From NCBI GenBank assembly GCA_964414785.1, contig CAYPXZ010000002.1, positions 107,379 through 171,378 on the forward strand: DNA of 64,000 nucleotides. Reading direction: 5' to 3'. The notes below the pieces were generated by a model. That model was given only the letters and a program-made list of their open reading frames with translations. It was not told the DNA's origin and did not search any database. This DNA is from Palsa-1447 sp964414785. GTDB taxonomy: Bacteria; Verrucomicrobiota; Verrucomicrobiia; Opitutales; Opitutaceae. The stretch's first letter is position 1. Each line of letters opens with the position of its first letter. Shown in pieces: positions 16,754-24,742 of this stretch. A program made the position numbers and the translations under genes.

Positions 16754-18805
16754 CTAACGGGGCGCCGGAACGAAGTGGGCGACGGAGCCCCCGCCCGCGG
16801 CCATCCGCAGGTCCACCGTGTCTTCCCCCGACACCACGCGCTCGCTGACCTCCAGGTGCTCCGCGTTGTCGGAGCTGTCCGCGGCGTCATGCCACCAGCG
16901 CATGAGCCACCGGCCGCGGCCGAGGAACGCAAGCTTCACCGAGCACACGCGCGGGTTGCTGTTGGTCATGCTGGCGAGGTACCAGTCGACCCCGGAGCGC
17001 CGCGCCATCACGAGGTATTCGCCGACCGCCCCCGAGACCACGCGGGTGTCGTCCCAGACGGTCGGGACGAGCCTGAGGAAGTCGATCCCCGGCTGGCCCC
17101 GCATGTTGTCGGGATGGTCGCACACGCACATGACGGGGCTGTCATAGGCCACGAAGAGCGCCAGCTGGTTCGCCCGGGTCCCGATCACCTGCGTGGGGCT
17201 CACGTGGGTCTGGAAGGTCGCCGCGGTGCGGTTGACGAACCCGCCGGGAGTGTAGTCCGCGGGCCCCGCGAGGAACCGCGTGAACGGCAGGGTGACGCGG
17301 TGCTCCGGGGTCACGCGGGAGCTCCACTTGTTGTACTCGTTGCCCATGACCCCCTCGCGCGTGACCTGGTTCGGCCAGGTCCGGATCATCCCCGTCGGCT
17401 TATAGGCGCCGTGGAAGTCGACCATCAGGTGATGGTCCGCGGCGCAGCGCGTGATCTTCTCGTACCAGTTCACCATGTCCTGGTCGTCGCGGTCCATGAA
17501 GTCGATCTTCACCCCCGCGATCCCCCACTTCTCGTAGAGGGCGAACGCCGCCTTGTAGGCGTCGTTGTGGTCCACGTCCGTCCAGTGGAGCCATACCCAG
17601 AGCCGCACGTGCCTCTTCGCCGCGAAGCGCAGGAGCTCCTGCATGTCGACCCCGGGTGAGACGCGGGTGATGTCGCTGCTGGGCGCCGGCTTCCCGCCGT
17701 GCGTGCCCACGTACCACCCGGCGTCCACAAGGTCGTAGGGCCAGCCCATCTCCGAGGCGAAGTCGATGAACTGCTTCATCGTGGAGGTGTCCATCTTGCC
17801 CACCCCCGACCACCAGTGGTCCCAGGCCATCATGCCCGGCTTGATCCACGACGGGTCCGCGATCTGCGAGGGGGTGCTCAGGTTGAGGACGAGGTCGCTC
17901 TCGACCAGGCGTCCCGGCTTGTCGCCGATCATGATGACCCTCCACGGCGACACGTGCGGAAGGGTTCCCTTGACAAGGCCCTGGCCGTCGAGCCGGGGGG
18001 CGAGGCTCGCCCGCAGCGTCACGGCCGAGGTCCCGACGGCCTGCGGGGCGCGGCTGAGCCACATCCCCGACCAGTCGACAAGGTCGGCCTCTGTCAGCGC
18101 GACCCACGCCGCTGGGGTGTGGGTGAGGAGCGGCAGCCCGGTGACCGTCTCGTCCGAGACATCCGAGAGGCGCTTCTTCTGGAACTCCCACTCCTGGGAT
18201 CCCGCGAACCCCCCGCGCATGTCATAGGTGTCGCTCGGCACCACCGTGTGGTCTCCGGCGTAGCAGAGGTTGTCGGCGGTGAAGGCGAACTCCGTCAGCT
18301 CCTCCTCCACCACGAAGTCCTTGTTCGCGGCCGACTTGGCCAGGCCGTAGCGGAACCCGACCCCGTCGTTGTAGGCCCGGAACGTCACGTCGAGCGTGCG
18401 CTCGGCCTTTTCGCGCTCCGTGACCGTGAGCCTGAGCTCCCGGTAGGCGTCGCGCACCTCGCTGTGCTTGCCGAGGACATTCGTCCAGACGGTGTCGGAG
18501 TCGGACTGGCTCGCGCTCACGCGGGTGACGTCGGCCCCGAGGTAGCCCTGGTCGCGCAGGCGCAGTCCAAGCTGGGAGGTCGCGAGGACCGGGATGCCGT
18601 TGAGCGAGACCCGGTAGGTGAGGCGGCCCTCGGTGTTGACGATGACGGCTATGTTGCCGTCGGGGGATCGAAGCTCGACCGTTGGGTCGGGCGAGGGAGA
18701 GGTCTCGCCCACCGCGGGCAGCGCCAGCAGCGCAAGGCTGGCGGCGGCCCAAAGGCTAAGCGAGCTCACCCGACGGACGCTGGCGATAACATCCGGGGAG
18801 GTCAT
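16754..18805 (-). CDS. Secreted GH97 glycoside hydrolase, retaining alpha-galactosidase type
   Basis: A 683-residue protein with a signal peptide (SLWAAASLALLALPAVGE). It has an N-terminal beta-supersandwich (VELRSPDGNIAVIV), a catalytic TIM barrel (MMAWDHWWSG, PYDLVDAGWYVG) and a C-terminal beta-domain. In the barrel AGVKIDFMDRDDQ carries the Asp that is the nucleophile in retaining GH97 members such as the alpha-galactosidases, where inverting SusB-like members lack it. Calcium-binding acidic residues are plausible (FHGAYKPTG). The product is therefore probably a retaining alpha-galactosidase acting in the periplasm or outside. No SusCD pair is adjacent. Confidence 0.9.
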   Translation of the reverse strand: MTSPDVIASVRRVSSLSLWAAASLALLALPAVGETSPSPDPTVELRSPDGNIAVIVNTEGRLTYRVSLNGIPVLATSQLGLRLRDQGYLGADVTRVSASQSDSDTVWTNVLGKHSEVRDAYRELRLTVTEREKAERTLDVTFRAYNDGVGFRYGLAKSAANKDFVVEEELTEFAFTADNLCYAGDHTVVPSDTYDMRGGFAGSQEWEFQKKRLSDVSDETVTGLPLLTHTPAAWVALTEADLVDWSGMWLSRAPQAVGTSAVTLRASLAPRLDGQGLVKGTLPHVSPWRVIMIGDKPGRLVESDLVLNLSTPSQIADPSWIKPGMMAWDHWWSGVGKMDTSTMKQFIDFASEMGWPYDLVDAGWYVGTHGGKPAPSSDITRVSPGVDMQELLRFAAKRHVRLWVWLHWTDVDHNDAYKAAFALYEKWGIAGVKIDFMDRDDQDMVNWYEKITRCAADHHLMVDFHGAYKPTGMIRTWPNQVTREGVMGNEYNKWSSRVTPEHRVTLPFTRFLAGPADYTPGGFVNRTAATFQTHVSPTQVIGTRANQLALFVAYDSPVMCVCDHPDNMRGQPGIDFLRLVPTVWDDTRVVSGAVGEYLVMARRSGVDWYLASMTNSNPRVCSVKLAFLGRGRWLMRWWHDAADSSDNAEHLEVSERVVSGEDTVDLRMAAGGGSVAHFVPAPR

Positions 18806-18951
18806 GGGGGGTTGGGGTTGATTATGGTGGCACGGACCGGCGTCTGCGGCAACCGGCGGCCGGCGGGGAATTCCGTGCCCTGGCCCCCGCGCGGCCCGCT
18901 ATCCCGGCCCCTGGTGACTTTGGTGCTGGATCTGAAGGGAATGGGGCGCCC

Positions 18952-19443
18952 TCAGGGGGCCGCCTGGGAGCGCACGAGGGCGGCGATCTCGCCCACGGCG
19001 GCCTCGACCCCAAGCCGTGCCTGGGGCGAGAACTCCTCGCCGAAGCCGAGCCGCTCGGCGCGGATCGTGACAAGCCACGCCTTCGGGGCGCGGCCGAAGA
19101 GGTCGCGCGCAAGGGCAAGGAGCGTCGCGGGCTCGGCCGCGTGCGTCGTCACCTGCGAGGAGCCGGCGGGGGCGAGAGGCCGCATCTCCATCCCGCTGGA
19201 CGCGTTGGAGGCCGCGTCGACAAAGACGACGCCGCGCGCAAGCGAGACCGGCTCGGCGTGCTCCGGCGAAAGCTGAGCCGCCACGAGCGTGCGGACCCCG
19301 GGCAGGCCCAGCTCCTCGACCTGCTCGGCGACGCGGGGTCCCACCCCGTCGTCCTGGCGCAGCGTGTTGCCGTAGCCGATCACGAGCAGGTCGCCAAGGA
19401 CCGGGTCCGTGACGCGACTCTCCGCGGTTGGGCTTGCGATCAT
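18952..19443 (-). CDS. hoxW: [NiFe] hydrogenase maturation endopeptidase
   Basis: A 163-residue HyaD/HoxW-family protease. The conserved nickel-sensing residues are visible: the Glu/Asp position in GYGNTLRQDDGVG, Asp in VVFVDAASN, and His in TTHAAEPATLLALA. It clips the C-terminal tail of the large subunit after nickel insertion. It lies 30 bp downstream of hoxH, the usual place for a dedicated Hox protease. The HypA-F nickel and cyanide insertion genes are not in the window. Family assignment is firm; the name hoxW follows from the operon context. Confidence 0.9.
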   Translation of the reverse strand: MIASPTAESRVTDPVLGDLLVIGYGNTLRQDDGVGPRVAEQVEELGLPGVRTLVAAQLSPEHAEPVSLARGVVFVDAASNASSGMEMRPLAPAGSSQVTTHAAEPATLLALARDLFGRAPKAWLVTIRAERLGFGEEFSPQARLGVEAAVGEIAALVRSQAAP

Positions 19444-19473
19444 GATGAGGGATCCCCGCCCCGGGGGGCGTTG

Positions 19474-20898
19474 CTAGTCGCGCAGCGCCTCCTTGAGCAC
19501 CGCGCCGTCGGGGCCGACCAGGCGCACGTGCAGGGCCATGCGGCCCGCGGCGTGCGTCGAGCAGGACAGGCACGGGTCGTAGCACCGGATCCCGTGCTCG
19601 ATCCGGTTGAGCATCGGCTCCGTGATCTCGGTGCCCTTGAGGAAATGCCGGGCGATCTGGGCCACGGTCTGGTTCATCGCCAGGTTGTTCTGCCCGGTGG
19701 CGACGATCAGGTTCACCTTCTGCAGCTTGCCGTCCCGGTCCACCGTGTAGTCGTGGAAGAGCGTGCCGCGGGGCGCCTCGCTTGCGCCGACGCCCCTCAG
19801 GCTGTTGATCCCCGCGTCGGCGCGAAGGTCGGAGCTGAAGAGGTCCTTGTCGCCCAGGGCCCGCTCGACGTACTCGAGCGAGGCGAGGATCTCGATCAGG
19901 CGCGCGTAGTGGTAGAGGAACGAGGACGTCACCGACCCGTGCCCGAAGCTCCTGAAGTTCTTCAGCTCGGCGTCGGCAAGCGGCACACCCATGTGCGCGC
20001 AGATGTTGAGGCGGGCGAGCGGTCCCACCCGGTAGATCCCGTCCTCCTTGCCGAGCGGCAGGTAGTACGGCGACTTCAGGTAGGAGGTCTCCTGGACCGC
20101 CTCCCCGATCACGGTTCGGTAGTCCTTCGGGTCGATCTGGTCGGCGATGATGCTGCCGCTGCTGTCGGTGAAGCGCAGCTTGCCGCCGTGGTGCTCCCAA
20201 GTGCCGTCCTCGGCCACGAGCCCCATGTACAGCGACGGGAAGTTCCCGTAGAGCTGAACCTCGCGCTCGTGCGTGGAAAGCGTCGCCTTGAAGAGGTCGA
20301 GGGCGACCCGCGTCGTGGCGAACGCCTCGGGGAGCCAGGCCCGGATCTTCGCCGCACCCTCCTGGGTCAGGGCGCTGCGGACGCCGCCGGGCACCGCCCA
20401 GGCCGGGTGGATCTTCTTGCCGCCCAGCACCTCGATGATCTCCTGGCCGAACTGCCTCAGGCGGATGCCCGCCCGGGCCAGGCCCTCGTTCGAGGCGATG
20501 AGCCCGAAGACGTTCCTCTTCGCCGCCGGCGAGTCCCAGCCCAGGAGGAAGTCGGGGGCGCTCAGGTGGAAGAAGCTGAGCGCGTGGCTCTGGACGATCT
20601 GCCCCAGGTTCATGAGACGCCGCAGCTTGTCCGCCGCGGGCGGGATGCTGACGGCCATGATGGCGTCGCCCGCCTTCGCCGACGCGAGCAGGTGGCTCAC
20701 CGGGCAGATGCCGCAGATGCGGGGCGTGATGCCGGGCATCTCGGAGTACGAGCGGCCCTCGCAGAACTTCTCGAAGCCGCGGAACTCCACGACATGGAAT
20801 TCAGCGTCGGTCACGTTGCCAGCGTCGTCTAGGAAGACGCTGATCTTGGCGTGGCCTTCGATGCGCGTTACGGGATCGATGATGATGCGCTTCGACAT
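19474..20898 (-). CDS. hoxH: NAD(P)-reducing bidirectional [NiFe] hydrogenase, large subunit
   Basis: A 474-residue catalytic subunit. The L1 motif RICGICPVSH and the L2 motif DPCLSCSTHA each give two Cys ligands for the Ni-Fe site. The 17 or so residues after the His in L2 (AGRMALHVRLVGPDGAVLK onward) are the tail removed by the protease. IIIDPVTRIEGHAKI at the start and VATGQNNLAMN fit group 3d. The reaction is H2 to 2H+ plus electrons passed through HoxY to the diaphorase HoxFU. AGGACAG is a reasonable ribosome site upstream of ATG 20898. Confidence 0.96.
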   Translation of the reverse strand: MSKRIIIDPVTRIEGHAKISVFLDDAGNVTDAEFHVVEFRGFEKFCEGRSYSEMPGITPRICGICPVSHLLASAKAGDAIMAVSIPPAADKLRRLMNLGQIVQSHALSFFHLSAPDFLLGWDSPAAKRNVFGLIASNEGLARAGIRLRQFGQEIIEVLGGKKIHPAWAVPGGVRSALTQEGAAKIRAWLPEAFATTRVALDLFKATLSTHEREVQLYGNFPSLYMGLVAEDGTWEHHGGKLRFTDSSGSIIADQIDPKDYRTVIGEAVQETSYLKSPYYLPLGKEDGIYRVGPLARLNICAHMGVPLADAELKNFRSFGHGSVTSSFLYHYARLIEILASLEYVERALGDKDLFSSDLRADAGINSLRGVGASEAPRGTLFHDYTVDRDGKLQKVNLIVATGQNNLAMNQTVAQIARHFLKGTEITEPMLNRIEHGIRCYDPCLSCSTHAAGRMALHVRLVGPDGAVLKEALRD

Positions 20899-20929
20899 GG
20901 TAGATTCTGTCCTGGTTTGGCGGGGCTGG

Positions 20930-21478
20930 TTAGCCGAATTTGAGTTGCGTGCCCTCGAGCTTGGGGGCGACCCCCTCGAGCACCTGGGTGAGGACGGCCT
21001 TGATGCGGTCGGCCGGGGGCGGGCAGCCGGGAAGGTAGTACTCGACGGCCACCATCTCGTGGACGGGGCGCACCTGCTTCAGGAGCTTGGGGACGATGCC
21101 CTCGTACTTGGGCAGGCACGGGTGCACCTGGGCGTTGTCGATGTAGGCGACCTGGAGCACCTCCGTCGCGTTGTTGGCGCCCAGCTGGTTGCGGATCGCG
21201 GGCACGTTGCCCGTGACGGCGCAGTCGCCGAACGACACGAGCACCTTCGAGCGGGCCCGGACCTTGTGCAGCATCTCGAGGTTGTCCTCGTTGCACACGG
21301 CGCCCTCGATCAGGCACAGGTCCACGCCCTCGGGGAATTCCTTGGTGTCGACGATCGGGCTGTAGACGATGTCGATCTTGCCCGCGAGCTCGATGAGGAA
21401 CTCGTCGAGGTCAAGGAATGACATGTGGCAGCCGGCGCAGCCGCCAAGCCATACGGTAGCTACTTTTAGACGGTCCAT
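20930..21478 (-). CDS. hoxY: Bidirectional hydrogenase small subunit
   Basis: A 182-residue small subunit. Four Cys that hold the proximal [4Fe-4S] cluster are visible in WLGGCAGCHMSFLD, SFGDCAVTGN and LPGCPPPAD. Short length without extra C-terminal clusters is usual for HoxY in soluble group 3d enzymes. ATG 21478 lies inside the end of hoxU, overlapping by 13 nt, so translation is coupled. The longer open frame upstream of 21478 is a hoxU shadow. Confidence 0.95.
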   Translation of the reverse strand: MDRLKVATVWLGGCAGCHMSFLDLDEFLIELAGKIDIVYSPIVDTKEFPEGVDLCLIEGAVCNEDNLEMLHKVRARSKVLVSFGDCAVTGNVPAIRNQLGANNATEVLQVAYIDNAQVHPCLPKYEGIVPKLLKQVRPVHEMVAVEYYLPGCPPPADRIKAVLTQVLEGVAPKLEGTQLKFG

Positions 21479-22182
21479 TGTTTTTTCTCCCGGGCGTTGA
21501 CGATGAATTCGAGCTTGGAGCGGTCGCGGTCGCTTTCGCCGGCGGTGGCGCCCTTTCCAAACAGGGCGCCGGTCGGGCAGGACATGACGCACTTGCCGCA
21601 CGAGGTGCAGGTCTCCGAATCCCCCCAGTTCTGGTTGAGGTCCGTGATGATCATCGACTTGCCGCCGCGGCCGGAGGTGTTCTTCGTGCCGGCGCCCTCG
21701 ATGTACCAGCAGACCCTGACGCACCGCGTGCACAGGATGCAGCGGTTGTGGTCCATGCCGAGCGTCGGGTGCGTGAGGTCCATGCCCCACTTCGGGAAGC
21801 AGTAGTCGTAGCGCACGTGCTCCATCCCCTGCTCGTAGGCCAGCGTTTGCAGCTCGCAGTGGCCGTTCGCCACGCAGACGGCGCAGACGTGGTTGCGCTC
21901 GGCGAAGAGCAATTCGAGCGTCATCCGGCGGTACTTGCGCAGGCGTTCGCTGGTCGTCGTCACCTCCATCCCCTCGTACACCTTGGTGGTGCAGGCGGAG
22001 AGGAGCTTCGTCGTCCCCTTCACCTCCACAAGGCACAGGCGGCAGGCGCCGATGTCGGCGAGGCCGTCAAGGTGGCACAGGGTCGGGATGGTGATCCCCG
22101 CCTCCTGGGCTGCCTGGAGCACCGTCGTGCCGGCCTCGGCGCTGATCTGCTTGCCATCTATCGTGAGTGTTTTTGCGGCCAT
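21466..22182 (-). CDS. hoxU: Hydrogenase diaphorase subunit, NuoG-like iron-sulfur protein
   Basis: A 238-residue electron-transfer subunit homologous to the N-terminus of NuoG. A [2Fe-2S] ferredoxin domain at 1-80 (LCHLDGLADIGACRLCLVEVKG) is followed by the His-Cys cluster motif (HVCAVCVANGHCEL) and two [4Fe-4S] motifs (NRCILCTRCVRVCW and ETCTSCGKCVMSCP). It links HoxF to HoxY. The start at ATG 22182 gives the canonical MAAKTLTIDGK beginning; the upstream open frame is the hoxF shadow. It starts 11 nt after the hoxF stop. Confidence 0.95.
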   Translation of the reverse strand: MAAKTLTIDGKQISAEAGTTVLQAAQEAGITIPTLCHLDGLADIGACRLCLVEVKGTTKLLSACTTKVYEGMEVTTTSERLRKYRRMTLELLFAERNHVCAVCVANGHCELQTLAYEQGMEHVRYDYCFPKWGMDLTHPTLGMDHNRCILCTRCVRVCWYIEGAGTKNTSGRGGKSMIITDLNQNWGDSETCTSCGKCVMSCPTGALFGKGATAGESDRDRSKLEFIVNAREKKQWTV

Positions 22183-22193
22183 GGGAATCAGGG

Positions 22194-23849
22194 TCAGGTT
22201 GCGGCGGTTGCGGCCTTGCCGGCTTCTGCGCCGCCGGAGCGTCCGTAGGTGTCGGGCACGAGGAGATCCTCGTATTCGCTGCGGAAGAACCGGAGCGTGC
22301 TCATGACGGGGTTGGGCGCGGTCTGCCCCAGGCCGCACAGGCTCGTGTTTCGCACCATGTCGCAGAGCTCCTCGAGCTTCGCCAGGTCCCTCGCGGTCGC
22401 CCCGTGCGACAGGACCTTGCCGAGGATGTGGTGCATCTGGACGGTGCCGGCGCGGCAGGGAACGCACTTGCCGCACGACTCGTCCATGCAGAACTCCATG
22501 TAGAACCTCGCGATCTCGACCATGTTGGTCTTGTCGTCCATTACGATCATGCCGCCCGAGCCCATGATGGAGCCGAGCTTCGTGAGCGACTCGTAGTCGA
22601 CGGGGGTGTCCAGGTGCTGCGCCGGGATACAGCCCCCCGAGGGGCCGCCCGTCTGGACCGCCTTGATCGAGCCGCCGTCGGGCGCGCCGCCGCCCATCTC
22701 CTCGACGATCGTGCGAAGGGGGGTCCCCATCGGCACCTCGATAAGGCCGTTGTTGCAGACCTTGCCGGTGAGCGCGAAGACCTTGGTCCCCTTGCTCTTC
22801 TCCGTCCCGATGGCCGCGTACCATTCGGCCCCCTTGAGGATGATCGGGACGATGTTGGCGAAGGTCTCGACGTTGTTGATGAGGGTCGGGCACCCGAAGA
22901 GGCCGCTCTCCGCGGGGAACGGGGGGCGGGGCCTGGGCTGGCCGCGCTTGCCCTCGACCGAGGCCATGAGGGCCGTCTCCTCGCCGCACACGAAGGCGCC
23001 CGCGCCGATGCGGATGTCGACGTTGAAGTTGAAGGGCGACTCGAAGATCGACCCGCCGAGGAGCCCGAGCTGCTTGGCCTGCTTGATCGCGATCTGCAGG
23101 CGGCTGATGGCCAGCGGGTACTCGGCCCGCACGTAAAGGAACCCCTGGTCCGCCCCGACCGCATAGGCCGCGATGGCCATGCCCTCCAGCACCAGGTGGG
23201 GGTCACTCTCCAGGATGCTGCGGTCCATGAACGCGCCGGGGTCGCCCTCGTCGCCGTTGCAGATGACGTATTTCTTGGCCCCGGGCGACTTTGCGACCGT
23301 GGCCCACTTGAGTCCCGTCGGGAAGCCGGCGCCGCCGCGGCCGCGCAGCCCGCTGCGCGTCACGTGCTCGATCGTCTGCGCCGGGCTCTTCTCCGTGAGC
23401 ACGTCATGGAGCGCCTCGTAGCCCCCCGCCGCGATGTAATCCTCGATCTTCTCGGGGTCGATGATGCCGCCGTTTGCGCGCACCACCCGCATCTGCTTCG
23501 CGAAGAAGGGATGATGGGGATCCCCGCGCTGCACGGCGCAGGAGCCCCCCTTGAGGGCGCCGACGATGGACGTCGCGTCCTCGGGCTTCACGAGCTCGTA
23601 CAGGCCGCTCTCCTTGCCCGCCTCGTCGATCCCGACAAGGGGACCCTGGCCGCAGAAGCCCATGCACCCCACGCGGCGCACCTCCACGTCGGCCTCGAGG
23701 CCCTGGGCCTTAACCTCGGTCTCCAGGTTCTTCTTGATGACGTCGGCCTGCGAGGACATGCAGCCGGCGGACATGCACGAGCGCAGGCAGATTTTCTTGC
23801 GCGACGCGCTCTGTTTCTCGGCAAGGGCCTTTAGGTCGTCCAGTTGCAT
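22194..23849 (-). CDS. hoxF: Hydrogenase diaphorase flavoprotein, NuoF-like
   Basis: A 551-residue NAD(P)- and FMN-binding subunit. The N-terminal thioredoxin-like [2Fe-2S] domain (CLRSCMSAGCMSS, RVGCMGFCGQGP) is joined to a NuoF core. The NADH-binding GRGGAGFPTG, the FMN-binding region CNGDEGDPGAF, and the C-terminal [4Fe-4S] motif ESCGKCVPCRAGT with NTSLCGLG are all present. The fused N-terminal domain duplicates part of HoxE and is usual for HoxF. It reduces NAD(P)+ with electrons from H2 or runs in reverse. Confidence 0.95.
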   Translation of the reverse strand: MQLDDLKALAEKQSASRKKICLRSCMSAGCMSSQADVIKKNLETEVKAQGLEADVEVRRVGCMGFCGQGPLVGIDEAGKESGLYELVKPEDATSIVGALKGGSCAVQRGDPHHPFFAKQMRVVRANGGIIDPEKIEDYIAAGGYEALHDVLTEKSPAQTIEHVTRSGLRGRGGAGFPTGLKWATVAKSPGAKKYVICNGDEGDPGAFMDRSILESDPHLVLEGMAIAAYAVGADQGFLYVRAEYPLAISRLQIAIKQAKQLGLLGGSIFESPFNFNVDIRIGAGAFVCGEETALMASVEGKRGQPRPRPPFPAESGLFGCPTLINNVETFANIVPIILKGAEWYAAIGTEKSKGTKVFALTGKVCNNGLIEVPMGTPLRTIVEEMGGGAPDGGSIKAVQTGGPSGGCIPAQHLDTPVDYESLTKLGSIMGSGGMIVMDDKTNMVEIARFYMEFCMDESCGKCVPCRAGTVQMHHILGKVLSHGATARDLAKLEELCDMVRNTSLCGLGQTAPNPVMSTLRFFRSEYEDLLVPDTYGRSGGAEAGKAATAAT

Positions 23850-23852
23850 AGG

Positions 23853-24377
23853 TTAAATCCAGTCGGAAAGGTGCTTCAACGCGTCGGCGGCGGTCTGCTT
23901 TGCGGCGACCTTCCCGTCGTAGACGACGGCCGGGGCTATGCCGCAGGCGCCTATGCAGCGCGCCGTCAGGAGGGACACCTTGTTGTCGGGCGTCGTCTCG
24001 CCCGCCACGATGCCCGTCCGCTCCTCGACCGCGGCCAGGACCTTGTTCGCGCCCTTCACATAGCAGGCCGTCCCGAGGCACACGACGCACGTGTGCAGCC
24101 CGCCCGGCTTCAGCTTGAAGTAGTGGTAGAACGTCGCGACCCCGTAGACCCTGCTCGCGGGGAGCTTCAGCATGTCCGAGACGAAGTGCAGCACGCCGTC
24201 GTCCAGGAAGCCGAAGAGCTCCTGGGCCTTGTGCAGCACCTCGATCAGCGAGTCGTGCCGGTGCTGGAACTTCTTAATGTGCGCCTCAAGGATCTTGAAG
24301 CGCTTGTCGACGCTCAGCTGCTGCGCGACGCGCGTTGCGGCATTGCTTCGTTTCTGGGTGGGCGCGGCGAGGACCAT
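23853..24377 (-). CDS. hoxE: Hydrogenase diaphorase subunit, NuoE-like
   Basis: A 174-residue thioredoxin-like [2Fe-2S] protein. The four Cys appear in CLGTACYVKGA and ARCIGACGIAP. It is the first gene of the operon and 3 nt precede hoxF. A GGAGA sequence about 9 nt upstream of ATG 24377 is a good ribosome site. HoxE-containing enzymes are the pentameric HoxEFUYH type known from cyanobacteria and some chemotrophs. Confidence 0.94.
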   Translation of the reverse strand: MVLAAPTQKRSNAATRVAQQLSVDKRFKILEAHIKKFQHRHDSLIEVLHKAQELFGFLDDGVLHFVSDMLKLPASRVYGVATFYHYFKLKPGGLHTCVVCLGTACYVKGANKVLAAVEERTGIVAGETTPDNKVSLLTARCIGACGIAPAVVYDGKVAAKQTAADALKHLSDWI

Positions 24378-24422
24378 AAGATTAGTCTCCGGTCAGTTGG
24401 CCAGGGGGCCGTTGGCTCCGTC

Positions 24423-24462
24423 CCGCCCGACGCTGCGGGCGGCATGTTCTTTCATCGAAAGA
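24423..24462 (-). promoter_or_regulatory. Hairpin and palindrome in the hox leader
   Basis: Two symmetric elements lie upstream of hoxE. A GC-rich stem of 7 bp (CCGCCCG / CGGGCGG, 6-nt loop) at 24423-24442 begins 46 bp before the start codon. A perfect 15-bp inverted repeat (TCTTTC-ATC-GAAAGA) lies at 24448-24462. The first could act as an mRNA structure in the leader, the second as an operator for an unknown regulator. Only the symmetry is observed. Confidence 0.35.
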
Positions 24463-24742
24463 CCCGTGCTAAGTGGGGCAATGGACCCGGCTTGGAGGAG
24501 GAGAGGTTTCGAATTCATCATTTGTCCACGCTCACATTATGCCCACACCCACCAACACGCTCCGCGCCCTTTGATAGATACTATGCATTTTTTGCGGTTG
24601 CCCTCGGCCCGCGCTCGGGGGCAGGCCCTTCGGACTTGATGAGCATTTGCACGCGCCGTTAGCCTCTCCGGGTCCATTCCCCTGCGGTCGGCGGCGAGGA
24701 CGAACCCGCCGCCCCCCCGGACCGCCCCCCCCCGCCCACCCC
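24463..24742. other. Intergenic region between hoxE and a divergent hydrolase
   Basis: About 280 bp between the hox leader elements and the plus-strand GH5-like gene, and the only place for both promoters. An A/T-rich stretch (CATAAT read on the minus strand near 24537) could be a hox -10 box, but no convincing -35 partner was found. No ORF here looks real. Confidence 0.4.
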
